A program made the position numbers and the translations under genes. The notes beneath the pieces are model-generated. The model saw only the letters and a program-made list of their open reading frames with translations, was not told the DNA's origin and did no database searches. A stretch of DNA of 64,000 nucleotides from Pseudisothecium myosuroides (lineage: Eukaryota; Streptophyta; Bryopsida; Hypnales; Lembophyllaceae): the NCBI GenBank assembly GCA_951799445.1, contig OX637293.1, positions 26,970,001-27,034,000 of the forward strand, given 5' to 3'. This document shows positions 1 to 12,339 of the stretch, in pieces (position 1 is the stretch's first letter; each line of letters begins with the position of its first letter).

Positions 1-372
1 ACAATATTCATTTTTCTTTTGGAAGTACTTTAAAATTAGAAAATCAATTCAGAAAAAATGTAAAAAAAATGTTTAATGTATACAACTTTAAGATAAAGGT
101 ACCCTAGGAAGGAAAAGCATAGAAAAATTCTCTAAGTAGGAGAACTAGAAAAGTGCAAAATCTCAAGAAAATAGGTACTTGCACCGTAGTTTCACATTTT
201 AATTTGTAAAAAATAGGAAAAGCAATTTTCAAAAAAACTAAAAAATTTCTATTTGAGAATAGTTTATAGTGATGAGATTTCACCTAAAGATTGATTTTAG
301 AACCATCTTCATTGTTCATAAATTGTGCCCAATGGGAGTGCTGTTTGCACTCATGTAGAGGACACAAAATAA
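1..372. other. AT-rich intergenic DNA, nothing recognised
   Basis: No coding region, RNA gene or repeat boundary could be supported here. Confidence 0.5.
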
Positions 373-938
373 TACTCCCTCCGTCCCAAAATGATCTTGT
401 TGGCCTTCATTTTTTGTCCCAAAATGATCTTCTTGTTGCAGTCTGTGACTTGCAAATTGGTCAAATTTGACTTTTGATTGCTATTGGAAACCAACAAAAC
501 AACTTTGAGTAGTAGTTCCCCCTCCATTTATGCAATCATTAGTCAAAAGATAAATAAAATGATTAATGGGGTCAGTCAACACTATATGTTCGTATTTTTT
601 GCATCTCTTTGAATATTGCCCAATTGAAGGAGATGAAGTTTTTGGAGCTGGAATAAAAGGCCACACATGGACTTAGGCATATACTAAATGCCTACAAAAT
701 GATGACCTCATTCTTAACAATTAATTGACCACTGGTGATCTTTGAAAATGCCCAAAAAATCCTACTTTTCAATATTCCAAAAACTACATTTCAAAAAGGA
801 CTTTGACACTCAAAGTTTCTAGAATGCTAGGAGTACACCAAACTCTACTTACAACACAAAATAGGTTTTTAAAATGTTAATTTTTGCCTTAATCTAGAAT
901 ATTTTGTCCAACAAGATCATTTTCGGACGGAGGTAGTA
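373..938. mobile_element. Stowaway-like (Tc1/mariner) non-autonomous element
   Basis: The left end reads TACTCCCTCCGTCCCAAAAT and the right end is its inverted partner (GGACGGAGGTAGTA). The inverted match extends about 30 bp through a shared ATGATCTTGTTGG segment. CTCCCTCCGT ends with a TA target duplication are the classic plant Stowaway signature. The terminal TA pairs are at 373-374 and 937-938. About 18 bp of the left-end sequence is repeated a short way inside the left end. The interior is AT-rich with no transposase ORF, so the element is non-autonomous. Confidence 0.8.
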
Positions 939-2639
939 TATTTTTAGATTCCCTTTGTTAAGAGTATTCTTTTCTACTATGAAAATAGACCATGAAAATT
1001 TTAGCTCCACATCATTAAATTTGGAGACTCCTAGAACGTAGTAAAAACCTCTAAACCTTACATTGTGACAAATGAACAAAAATGATTTTTAAATATAAAA
1101 TGATTTTTTTTAATTTCTAAAAAATAAGTGATATGATTACCATCAAGTTAGGCATCTCCAGTAAAAATTTCATATTCATTGGACTTTTTCTTCAAAAGTT
1201 ATAGCAGATGACAAGAAAACCACTCGCTTTGTGACTAGTAAATAAGACCGCTCTTTTTTGCAATGACCCTTTGGCGGATCCCCTTCTTGCTTCCGCAAAA
1301 TAAATTTTTACCCTAAAATTTAAATACACATTGCCCAATTCATACCACAATTTTGTCGCCTAAACCCAAAATCTATACATGAAAATCCAAAACCTATAAA
1401 TTAAAACTCCAAACAACAACAGTACCACCTTAAACCTGCAAATTGAAAACGCTATAAGGATTGAAACCTTGCCTTGGAATTGAAGCGTGTACCTTCTTCA
1501 GAGAAAAAAATTGTAAACAAGTAGCCACGCAGTAGATGGCAAATGTTTCAAACAGCCTCCAAAACTCAATCTTGCAGAAAAAATAGAACCACAAACAGAT
1601 CAACAAGGGAAACAACAATTTCAAAACACGCAATGATTGTTTCTTTCCCTTGCATGGAACCCTCAAGTGCGCATTGGAAACCATCAACTACACAAATTGA
1701 AATTGTCCTTTGTATCCCTGACTTGCGATTTGTAGCCCGTTGTTTTCTGTTACATTCATATTGATATTCTGGACAAAAAAGCACCACTTTTCATCCATGT
1801 CTTGTAATTGTAATTCAGGACTAGCACATGTTAGCACCCTATTATATTTACTCACTACTAAGCCTTTTTTGCTATGCTATTTTAGATGTACGGCTTACAT
1901 AATTCCATGTGTTTTTGTCTATGCTATATTACATATAATCATGTTTTTCACTCTCAAAGCACCCTATATATATTACATGAAATTTTCTTACAAATTTTAC
2001 TAAGAGTATATATAATGGATCCTATATTTTATTGCACGTAGTTTTTATGTTTTTTGACAATGCCTAAACTTCCCCCTCCCCCCCCCCGAGACAATTTTCA
2101 TTGTAGACCCTATGGGGGACTATTCATTTCCTTTGGGATTCTAACAAGGCTCTCTTATTTTCCTATAGGGCTCTAATGGATTCCAAAAGCACCCCTTTCT
2201 ATAGTGAAACATTGAATGAACCGTTTGCCATGTGTAAAAGTCGTGTGAGTGTGTTCATTGAATTCATTAAATGGTGACTTAACATTCCAACCCAATTCCA
2301 ATTGTTTCATCTCCAACTCCAAAACTTTGAGCCCTAATCGCACATTTAATGCAATAAAAACTACATTAAAATGCAACAAAAATGAATTGGATCCAAAAGT
2401 AGTGCTTTGAATTGGATTGCAGACCATAATGGGTGCACTTAGTTATCCTCCCTTCTCACACACTGTCCCCACAAGACTTAGTCATTCCAACTACACCTCC
2501 CCTTAGTTCGCAAATCAATACATTTTATCCTTAATTTGTCTTTTATATTAGTCTAAGCCCATCACCAGGTGCCAAAGGTGCCATACCACGATGGTATAGT
2601 TGGAAATATTGCAATTGGATTAGACTTCATGCAACGGTG
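939..2639. other. AT-rich intergenic DNA
   Basis: Only short overlapping ORFs on both strands occur here, with no family resemblance or splice-supported structure. A C-rich run lies near 2,070-2,090. No gene is supported. Confidence 0.4.
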
Positions 2640-2869
2640 CTAGTATGTGAGTCCAAGAATGCGAGGTTGTGAGCATTGAGCCTACAATATAGGTACCTAT
2701 AATATAGATACCCCACACTATAGGTGTATGTATTATAAACACCTATAATATGGATATTTGTAACATATATATCCTATAATGATAGATGGTTTCTATAGTA
2801 TATACGCCTATAACATAGGTGTGTGGTATTCTAGGCTCATTGGCTCACATTCCTATGCTCACATAATAG
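2640..2869. mobile_element. Small inverted-repeat (MITE-like) element
   Basis: The left end (CTAGTATGTGAG...GAGCCTACAATA) and the reverse complement of the right end (CTATTATGTGAG...GAGCCTAGAATA) match over about 45 bp with scattered differences. The 140-bp middle is made of imperfect ACCTATAATATA repeats on both strands. Superfamily and target duplication were not resolved. Confidence 0.5.
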
Positions 2870-3639
2870 CAACCCTTAGACTTCATGTACAACTTGACAA
2901 GCAAGGTCTCATTTTCTTCACAAATTCCGTAGGACGTGCCTCCACCCTTCGGTTCTCCTCAAGTTGTATGGTGTGAAGAAACCATTAGTGATTCCACCTC
3001 TTCTAAAGGTACAATCCTCTTCTATACATGGCGGTACACCATATAGTTGACTATGGCACTTGAAATTTGATGTTCAAGTATAAATGTTCAAGCAACGCTA
3101 GTTGCAAACTTCAAAGAAGTTGGGTGCTTGATGACATTTTTATTTTGGACTCAACAATGGTCTCCATTGGCACTATACTCGCCCGGTTGATGGTCAGTTC
3201 TTCATCCCCAAGCAATCTCCTCCATGTCCCCTCCTATATCCCTCCTATTAGGTTTAAACTTTCACTTCTCCTTGGTCATTAGACCTCATTTGACCTAGCT
3301 TTTACCCTTAACATTCTTCAACATGTTTTTTCCTTCATTTCAAGGTTTTCCCTGTCATGAGGTTTTTATTGTAGCTTTCCCCGTCTTCCATATCCTCCCT
3401 CCCTTCCTCTGGCCCTTCAAGGTCATGGCTTTGTATTCTCTTGTCACTAGTTACCTAATGTGTAAACCTGCCCACGATGGATTTTCAAGGGTTATTTAGT
3501 GTAGGTGAATAATTGATTAGTGTAAAAATTATTGTGACCAATCTAATATTGCCACTCCTACACACTGCAAATGCTACAACAAAACCACTAAAAATCTGAT
3601 GCTAAATATTGTATGTCCTAGTCATAAATACCTTAGACC
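2870..3639. other. Intergenic DNA, nothing recognised
   Basis: No coding or structural feature could be supported; ORFs are short and unrelated to any family I recognise. Confidence 0.35.
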
Positions 3640-4480
3640 GTACTAAGTAACCATTTTGGAGTAGTTAACCCCTTAAGTTTTTTGACTATGTTTTTACCAA
3701 AACCACTCCAAAATTGCCATTTCTAATACAAGTACCAAATTTTAGGAAAAAAAACCATTTTTGAACACATATAACCATAGGAACTTATAGTACATTGGTT
3801 TGAGAAGTTGTGGAAAAAATTTCAGAAATTTCCCACCGTGTGGATTGCAAGATATTAGCATTTGATTTGACAAAAATCTTTTTTTTGGCCTTGCAAAAAT
3901 CCTAGTAGCTGCACTTCACAAAGGTCACATTTGCATGAAAAAAAGTCCAAAATGGTGGTTACTCTTTGAATTCATTCTTCAAGGCAAGTTGGCTACATGC
4001 TTGGAAAATTTCAGATCATTTGGAAATGCACAACATATAGGAAAAAAATAGTAAGTAGAAAGAAGTAGAGAATGATTCAAAATACTAAATTGTCAAGAAT
4101 TTAGTTATGGAATTGAAAAATGCCAATCCCAACGGTTGTAATGTTGTAATAAACAATCTACACCCAATGTGTTTTGTTTTTTTCAAAAATATTGAAAATT
4201 GAGTTAAATGAAGGACTTCAAAGTTTATTTTAGAGTAGAGATTCCATAACTACCCTCAAACTAAAACTCCTCATAACTTTCAACTTATTAATCCGAATGG
4301 AATAATTCAAAGCTTTCCATGTATATATAAATCTATAAAACCAATTTCAAATTTTTGTTTTTCAAAAAAGTGATTTTTAAAGAACTTTTTTGAGTTGCCC
4401 GGGTTGCCTGCCAAACGTGGAAAAATACACATCATGCAATAACTTTTTAACCATGTAGTCAAAAGTTATGAAAATTGTTG
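3640..4480 (+). repeat. Interspersed AT-rich repeat R2, plus-orientation copy
   Basis: This stretch is homologous in inverted orientation to about 58,180-59,130 and partly, in the same orientation, to about 10,500-10,870. Shared landmarks are CAAGTTGGCTACATGCTTGG, GTAGAAAGAAGTAGAGAATG and a TGGATTGCAAGATAT segment. Identity is moderate with small indels, so the copies are old. No coding capacity or termini were found. Confidence 0.6.
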
Positions 4481-5997
4481 GTCCTTAAAGCTACTCCTCA
4501 GGCACATGTTGTGTGAAAATTTCAAAGAAAGAAATTAAAAATTTTGTTCGTAGTGAGCTACCCAAAATTGCTATGTTGCCAAAAAATAGTGTTTGGTCCT
4601 TTAGGGGGTAAAGTATCCCCAAAGAGGATATTTAGACTATTTGACCCACTTTTTGATATAGGTTTGTCATATATTATTACATAAGAAAACTTGGAATTCA
4701 ATATAGATGGAACTTTGGCCTCCTTACTATAAAGCTTGAAGTCCCACATATAATATTTTTCATTCACCTTTTACAACCCAAGAAAACCCAACAAAGTTGG
4801 AATTTGGCCCTAAAGAAACAAAACATGGAACTAGTGAAATTTTAATATTTTCTTGTTGGCAAGTGAAAGGAGGCCCCTTAAGAACACCAACGAATGCGAC
4901 ATTTGCATACCATATGCAAAAGTTATGAAGGGTTGATCCCTTGATGCCAAAAAGGGTTGCAACTGTGCTTGAAAACGGTATTTCACAATCAAGGCTATGA
5001 TATTGAAGAAAACTTGAAATATGAAAATTGAAGCTCAAAGTGGAAACTAAATATAGAATTTCTTACTTTGATAATATGTGACATGGAAAAAAGGGTATGG
5101 CTATTGAAAGGGCGTTTTCTACATATTTTGGAGTCTATTATAAGGAAAATATGAGGATGACACATATTTCACAAAATTTTCAAAATAAACACAGAGATCA
5201 ACAATCTTGTCAAGAATATCTGTAAGTCAACCTCCTGTACGGGTTAAAGGTCTTTTTGGTAGATGTTCACAAACCGTTTCTTCCGCATACTATAGGTACG
5301 TATTGATTTTGGAAATGTACACGGAGATGACGGCGGTTTTGGGTCACTGGCGCTACCACCATTTGGGGGCACCCACCTTGGTGTGAAGCACCCGGAAGCT
5401 CCAAGCGAAGCTCTAAGTGAGGCGAGAACGTGCATTTTAAATATAGTCCAACATGATACTCATGTTCCTCAGAGCTCAATTTTAGGTCAATTCCATCCGA
5501 TATGGCTGGAGGGGTCTCGACGGCGTCAACTTGGCATTGTAAGGTCCAAGGGATGCTCTAGCGCAGTGGGAAACACAGAATGCCTCCCGGGAGTACCACG
5601 GTCGCTACGGAACAATTTGAAAAAGGACAAAATGACCATGCAATTGACAGGATCGTGGGGCTCCCACAAAAGACAAAACATTCGCTAAACTCAATAGCCA
5701 CCAAAAATACTCCATTCTAAATATAAGGAATTTAACCTCATAATATCCCTTGGATCTCTGCCCCTAAATCTGCTACTCAAAGCCTCTCGAGGCTGTGCAT
5801 GTGCCCTCTTTCTTCTCTTCAGACTAGAATGCAGACAGTACTAACGAAGCACTACAGCACATGGGTAAAACCAACAGGTGAGACCCAGGTAGATCCGAAC
5901 AAAGGGAGCCGTTCAAGGGCTATACACAAGTCGCTTCCTCAAATGGCCCTTGAGAAAAAACTGCGCTTAGCCCCATGTTACTCGAGCATTCCACAGC
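4481..5997. other. Downstream flank of eIF4A; no gene supported
   Basis: The segment goes from AT-rich to moderate GC at about 5,250, approaching the eIF4A stop codon. The part nearest 5,998 is presumably eIF4A 3' UTR. ORFs around 5,244-5,690 occur on both strands, overlap each other, and resemble nothing known. Confidence 0.35.
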
Positions 5998-8164
5998 TTA
6001 CAGAAGATCCGCAACGTTTGATGGGAGCTCCTCCACAACGGTGTTGTAGAACCTCTGGATATCCTGAAGCATGCGCTCATCCTCCTTCGTCACGAAATTG
6101 ATGGCTACGCCCTTGCGTCCAAACCGACCACTGCGACCGATACGGTGGAGGTAGTTCTCGGGCTGCGTTGGCAGGTCGTAGTTGATGACCAAGGACACCT
6201 GCTGCACATCGATGCCGCGGGCCAAAAGGTCGGTCGTGATCAAAACCCGGGACGAACCGGAGCGGAACTCGCGCATGATAATGTCACGAGTGTTCTGATC
6301 CATGTCTCCGTGAGTGGCAGACACAGTGTGGTCGCGAGCTGCACGCCCCAGGACAAAAAAAAGCAAGTCAAACATCGAATGAGAACCACGAGGAAGGAAA
6401 TCGTCCATCAAAACGGAATCCATTCATCAGAGACCCAACATCCAGTCGACACCGTCCATACATCAACTCTTGGATAATCAAAATGCTTACCGCGCATCTT
6501 GTCTGTCAACCAGTCGACCTTACGCCTCGTGTTGATGAAAATCACACTCTGGGTGATGGCCAAAGTCTCGTACAGATCGCACAGAGTGTCCAACTTCCAC
6601 TCCTCCCTGTCAACATTCACGTAAAACTGCTTGATACCCTCCAAAGTCAGCTCATCTCTCTTAACAAGGATCTTCACCGGCTTGTTCATGAACTTCCTCG
6701 TGATCTCAAGGGCTTCAGGGGGCATGGTTGCAGAAAACACACCCACTTGGAGCTTCTGGGGCAGCAACTGAAAGATATCATAAATCTGCGCCACAAGAGT
6801 AGACAGCAAGTCAACACGCGTCGCCACCACTCAAAGCAACCGGGACCTCTCGTTTGAGACGTCTCAATAATTCTATTGAACCCTTAAAAAAGCATACATC
6901 GTCACCAGTCGCAAAACCTTCTACGTCTCGGCCCACTGATACCACGCCGTCATACTATGACACTTCCATGCCTCAACTTAAACTATCCGCAAAAAAAGCA
7001 TGTAGGTCTCAGTCATCTTGACTCCACAAGGAGAAATAAATTCAACCATTCGGAAAGATAACGCAAAATTTAGGCATCATCGACCCACGCAGTTTGTTAC
7101 AGAGTGAAAGAATTCAAAGATAGAATCTGCCTCAGAAAGATGCTTGCAACATGACCGGCCCTGCGCAGAACCAATGTCAAGCAGACGCACCTGGTCCTTG
7201 AACCCACGGGAAAGCATCTCGTCGGCCTCATCCAGCACAAAGCACTTGATGGAGTCTGCGCGAAGTGCGTTCCTTCGCAACATATCGTACACACGTCCGG
7301 GAGTCCCCACCACCACGTGCACTCCTGCCTGCAAAATCCTCTGATCTTCCCTCACGCTGGTCCCTCCCACGCAGGCGTGTACCTTCACCTGTAGGTAGTC
7401 ACCCAGGGCACGCATAACCTTCTCGATCTGCTGCGCAAGCTCACGAGTAGGGGCCAACACTAAAGCCTGACATTCCAGAAGCTGGTAGTCCAACTGCTGC
7501 AAGATACCTGAGCAGAACGTTGCTGTCTTCCCTGTCCCGGATTGGGCTTGCTGAATGACATCTAGGCCCTTCGTGAAGGGAACGATACCACGCTGCTGGA
7601 TAGCGGAGGGCTTCTCAAAACCTATCAAAGAACAAGCTAATGAGCGAAGACTAGACCACAAAAGAAATTACGAATCTTAGAAGCTTGAGGAACTGCAGAA
7701 TGATGAAAGGCTAGGAGGCCAGAAGCACCCTTGCCAATGTTCTCGGTTCAAGGTTGACATTTCAGAACAGCTTAAGCAAGATGTGAGAATCAGAAAATTT
7801 ACCATACGCATAAATGCCTCTAAGAAGGTTCTCATGAAGACCCATGACGTCGAAGGTCTCGTGGACCTCCTCCCAGGTAGAAATAAAGTCATCGCCCTCA
7901 CCGCTCAAGCTGGGATTTAGCACACGTTGATAGATACTTGTCAGCCCCGTGTGAGTCATAAAACCACAACAAGCCAATAGTATCTAAATCACCAGTTTAT
8001 AACAATTAAGAGGTATTGAAAAAAACACAACAAGCCAATAGTATCTAAATCACCAGTTTATAACAACTAAGAGGTATTAAAAATCAGGCAACGCACATGT
8101 TCTCCATCTTGGCGTCATACTGGCGAGCATCGAACTGAGATCCTTCGGGTGCAGAACCTGCCAT
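5998..8164 (-). CDS. eIF4A: Eukaryotic initiation factor 4A (DEAD-box RNA helicase)
   Basis: ATP-dependent RNA helicase of the cap-binding eIF4F complex that unwinds 5' UTRs for ribosome scanning in the cytoplasm. Five coding exons on the minus strand: 8164-8097, 7909-7803, 7621-7191, 6785-6491 and 6338-5998. All junctions are GT-AG and the phases join without error, giving 413 residues plus TAA, the usual plant eIF4A length. Visible motifs: Q-motif FEKPSAIQQ (60-68), Walker A AQSGTGKT (84-91), PTRELAQQ (116-123), TPGR (165-168), DEAD (189-192), SAT (220-222), ARGID (340-344) and HRIGRSGR (365-372). The start is supported by [15 protein letters not shown], typical of plant eIF4A. The protein resembles eIF4A-1/2 rather than eIF4A-III. 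No breaks are seen, so it is very likely a functional host gene amid repeats. Confidence 0.97.
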
Positions 8165-9061
8165 ACTATTTTACTGCTGCAGTTTCCAGACAAGATGTCC
8201 ACCATCAGCTGTGGTATCCAAAAACAACACTTCAAACCGACATAAAAAACTGCAAGGCTCATAAAAGAATCCAGCTGTAGCCCCCCCCCCCCCCCCGTCA
8301 AAGGGTCCACGCCTCCGTTGAGCACGTCGCATCTCGGAGGTAAGAACCACCCGACAGTTTCAAGTAAGCAGACTGGGGAACAAGAGTGCCCAGCAGTCGA
8401 GAGTCCCAGAGCGCAACAGACAAAAGAGGCGTGTCCCAATGAAAATTCATCTTTGAGGTCCAAACTGCGACAATCCCAAATCCTCCACGCCCAACATCCT
8501 ATACCCTAAAAATCGTTCTCAGAAAATTAAGTGCGGGTGCAGCACGACAACAGGACCACAATGGAAGCACTTCCCTAAGACCAATTACCCCCAAGTCATT
8601 CCTACCATCGATGCTCCGTGTTCTTTCAAAAGTAGTCCGTCACGTAAAAATCGAAAACTCGGACCATCACGCAAACGAAACCCTAGAGCAGGGACCCTCT
8701 CGACCACACATGCTCCCGACCACGAGAACCGATCAAAACATCATCCCCGCGCAAGGCCCAAATCAAATCCAGCCAGACCCTTCCCAAAACCATCACTGAA
8801 CAAAACGGGTTTTTTGGGACCCAAGCCCCGAGACCAGTTCCGCAGATCCCCTCGCCTCTTGCTCTCAGTTCTCCAGGGTGACTCAGTCGCGGCCGCAGTA
8901 CCGAATCGAAGGAATTGAAAGAAAGTCAAGCGGCGAACATGACCAAAACCCTAGGACCGAGACGGAAGACAACATCATCAAAAGAGGCATGAGGGAGACC
9001 GACGGAAAGAGGAAAAAGAGGACAGGGAAACCATTGCAAAAACGGGAGGAGCAACGATACC
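8165..9061 (-). promoter_or_regulatory. Probable 5' UTR intron of eIF4A
   Basis: Reading the minus strand, a good donor (CAG then GTATCG) lies at 9061/9060. An acceptor (CTGCAG) lies about 10 bases upstream of the start codon, near 8,174-8,177. This would give a leader intron of about 0.88 kb, common in highly expressed plant genes. It contains a run of 16 C on the plus strand at 8,281-8,296. Transcript data would decide; the call rests on splice signals only. Confidence 0.5.
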
Positions 9062-9320
9062 TGGGCGTGGTGACGACAGGTTGAAAACGATGAAGAAGGC
9101 GGAGAGCGAGACGGCGGCTGTCGCAAAGGCAGCCAAGAGAAAGAGGAACTCCTGCGCGGCTGAGGTGTAGGGCTTCCCCTCTCGCCCCTCGCCCGCCCAA
9201 ACGCCGGGTCACCCCCGCTCACCCCGTTCGCCGAGGGACGGTCGCCGGCCATGCCCCCGCGGCCCCGCCCCTCCCGCAGGGCATCCTCAATCCGAACCGG
9301 CACGGGGCTGTGCACCCGGT
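9062..9320 (-). promoter_or_regulatory. GC-rich promoter and 5' UTR region of eIF4A
   Basis: A sharp GC-rich island sits directly upstream of the presumed first exon, in strong contrast to the AT-rich DNA beyond about 9,330. No TATA box is obvious. On the minus strand pyrimidine-rich stretches near 9,130-9,170 (TTCCTCTTTCTC) could mark the start-site zone. The distal edge, from about 9,266, belongs to a repeat that recurs at 11,645. Confidence 0.45.
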
Positions 9321-9921
9321 ATCTCCATCGAGGCCAATGAGTTTCTGCGACCTAATGCTTCGCCGCCAAAAGAAACCGGAAATCATGTTTTGCACTTGCG
9401 TCGGTCTTGGAGATGTGAAGCTCTTCATGGATAGAAAAGGTTTGATGACAAGAGAGCATGCGAAAAGAAACCGGAAATCATGTTTTGCACTTGCATCGGT
9501 CTTGGAGATGTGAAGCTCTTCATGGATCAAAAAGGTTTGATGACAAGAGAGCATGCAAGAACTAGGAAGTGGTCGCTCGCTCACCCATTGAACATTCTTG
9601 AAAACTCCACATAATTCACCCAATACAAAGATGAAGAAAATTGTTGAAGTCGGAAACTTCATGGGGCCGCATTGAGTCCCTTCTAAAACGTATTTCAAGA
9701 GGCATATCCCAACAAAAGTCATTTTTGTGCTCCTCTTCATTCCAAGCTAAGTTTATTTCTTCCCCCATTTCCAAATCTCAACAAAGCATTGGCCCGGTGG
9801 TGATCTTGATTTGTTAGTCTTGTTGGAATTGTCTTGGTTGAATGTGGCTATGGTGTAGTTGGAAGACGCCAAAGAGGATAAAATAGGAGAAACAAAGCTT
9901 GCAATTTGAGGCAAAGCGTTC
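9266..9921 (+). repeat. Duplicated block, copy A (pair of 11,645-12,339)
   Basis: The segment from CCTCCCGCAGGGCATCCTCA through GCAATTTGAGGCAAAGC recurs 2.4 kb downstream in the same orientation. Copy A contains an internal 95-bp tandem duplication (two AGAAACCGGAAATCATG blocks beginning near 9,371 and 9,466). It lacks about 140 bp that copy B has after AGAGGCATAT. ORFs in it are short. It abuts the eIF4A promoter, so its proximal end may contribute promoter sequence. Confidence 0.75.
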
Positions 9922-11135
9922 TATTGCATTTGGATTCGTTATGTGAAAGTTATAGACAATCTTGTTTTGGGGGCAATTAGGACATTTTTTTGAAAAAATA
10001 ACTTATAGGATTCATTCTTGATCTCAATTTTCATAATTTTCAAAAAAATAATTTCTCAAGGTTAAGATCTCTTACTTAAAACAATCTCACCGTTGAAAGT
10101 AGTTTGTTTCAATTCTATCTTAGAGCTATTAATGGTTTAGATTTCCTTAAAATCTTAAACCTATTTTTACTTTAAAATAATTTACTAATTGAAAACTAAG
10201 TGTGTTTTAAGAAAAAAAAATTCTTAGACCTTCAATTCAATTCTTCATCATAAAAAATTATAAGTTTAAAATCAATAGAGCAAAAATTTGAAGTTAAGAA
10301 GGTTTGAAGACAAAAAATGTAGTTGAGCAAGGTGCAATTTTTTTTTTTACTTTAAATGCAAATATATCTTAAAATCTACACAATTCAAAGTTTTTGATAT
10401 TTCTTCCATGCATTCTGACACTAGTCCAGTACAAGATCCTATTATTAAATAGGCAAAAATTATATTTTAAATGTTTTTTTGCTCTTTACTATAGAATTGA
10501 CAGTTTTGAGTGGTTTTCGATGGAAAAAGGGCATGGGACTTGAAGGGTTAAAAGATCACGACTCCATCTTTCTCTTGATTCAATCATTTTAACCTCTAAA
10601 GGACTGTAAGGCCACCACGTGGCTTTCGCAACTAGATTTGTAGAAAATTTGATAAATTAACCCCTAAAGGACCGAGGCCTTTTTTTTGCCAGAAAACACT
10701 CAAAACTGCCATTTCTATAGCAAAAAGTAAAAAAAAATTAAAATTGTTTTTTTTTCCACATCTAACCGTAGGATCTTACACCTTATTGGTATGAGAATGT
10801 GTGGAAAAAATTTCAGAATTTTTGACCGCACAGATTGCAAGATATCTGCGTTTAAAGTGGAAAAAACAAGTTTTTCAGCACATTGCGGGACCAGATTTTT
10901 TGACTTTAAACATTTTTAACTTAAAATTTTTGCACTATAGAGTTTTGAGCTTTAATTCTTTATAGTGGAGAATTGAGTTGAGAGTCTAGGGAAAAAAAAA
11001 ATTCAAAATAACTTAATTATCATTCTTAAAAAAATTGTTAAGTAGAAGTAGGTACAAGATAGAAGGAAAATCTAAAATATTCATACATTTTAGATGGAAT
11101 TAAAATGCACTAATCCCAATGGTGAGATTGTTCTA
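9922..11135. repeat. AT-rich DNA with a partial R2 copy
   Basis: About 10,500-10,870 matches the R2 repeat at 3,640-4,480 in the same orientation, sharing GTGTGGAAAAAATTTCAGA and AGATTGCAAGATAT segments. The rest is AT-rich with no supported gene. Confidence 0.45.
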
Positions 11136-11202
11136 CAATAGAACCTCTCTAAGCTAATCGGTCCCGGACCGGTCTGACAGATTGATTTAGAGAGGTTTAT
11201 TG
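11136..11202. mobile_element. Very short pogo/Emigrant-like MITE or hairpin
   Basis: CAATAGAACCTCTCTAAGCT at the left pairs with GATTTAGAGAGGTTTATTG at the right. They form an almost perfect inverted repeat of about 23 bp around a 20-bp centre. The end sequence resembles the CAGTARAACCTCTATAAATT ends I know from Emigrant/Lemi-type pogo MITEs of plants. A TA target duplication is not clear. Confidence 0.45.
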
Positions 11203-11644
11203 TCCCCTCTAATTATTATTGTCCCCTGTTATTATTGTCCCCCTGTAATAATATAATTGAAAAAATATTAAAACATTGAAAAAATATTAAAATTAAAATA
11301 AATACAAAATTTCAAAATTTCAAAATTTGATGTGGCAAAAATTATCTTCATAACCCTGAATTATTATTTTATTATTATTTTAATATTTTGAGAATTTCTA
11401 TAATATTTTTATAATATTTTTATATTTTTTAATATTTTTTTATTATTTTTTTATTGTGGTTGCTTTTCACCATTGATGATGAATAGTGGCCATTGTTTCA
11501 CTATGGAAAACTCCCAAAGAGGCTCAAAGGGAAGCAGACCTTTTGAGAGCTGATTTTTCTTCTAATGAAATGATGCCGTGTAAAACACCATATATAAGCA
11601 TCCACCATGATCTATACATGTTGAAAATTGTGCTTTGAATCCCC

Positions 11645-12339
11645 TCCCCTCCCGCAAGGCATCCTCAATCCGAACCGGCACGGGACTGTGCACCCGGTAT
11701 CTCTATGAGTTTCTGCGACCTAATGCTTCGCCGCCAAAAGAAACCAGAAATCATGTTTTGCACTTGCATCGGTCTTGGAGATGTGAAGCTCTTCATGGAT
11801 CGAAAAGGTTTGATGACAAGAGAGCATGCTAGGACTAGGAAGTGGTCACTTGCTCACCCATTGAACATTCTTGAAGACTCCACACAGTTCATCCAATTAC
11901 AAGGATGAAGAAAATTGTTGAAGTCGGAAACTTCATGGGGCCACATTGAGTCCCTTCCAAAACGTATTTCAAGAGGCATATTCCAACAATATCCTTACAT
12001 TGTGGAAGTAGTGAATTCAACATTGTCACCCATATCCCGTACACCAACTTGAGACAATAGGAAAGGGAGGCAGGCTTGTCAAAGATCCCACTCCAACTAC
12101 ACCAACTCCAAATGAGCAGTCAACCTCGCCAAAGTCTTTTTTGTGCTCCTCTTCATCCCAAGCTAAGTCTATTTCTTCCACATTTCCAAATCCCAACAAA
12201 GCATTTGCTCGGTGGTGATCTTGATTTGTTAGTCTTGTTGGAATTGTCTTGGTTGAATGTGGCTATGGTGTAGTTGGAAGACGCCAAAGAGGATAAAATA
12301 GGAGAAACAAAGCTTGTAATTTGAGGCAAAGCATTGTCT
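11645..12339 (+). repeat. Duplicated block, copy B (pair of 9,266-9,921)
   Basis: Same order of segments as copy A, without the internal 95-bp duplication and with about 140 bp (11,990-12,130) absent from copy A. The two blocks are very similar over matched parts, so the duplication is relatively recent compared with the surrounding repeats. Confidence 0.75.

Noticed and set aside
5998..8164. Identification of the helicase as eIF4A-III (exon-junction core)
   Set aside because: The [15 protein letters not shown] start, the [16 protein letters not shown] stretch and the [10 protein letters not shown] end match plant eIF4A-1/2 rather than eIF4A-III.
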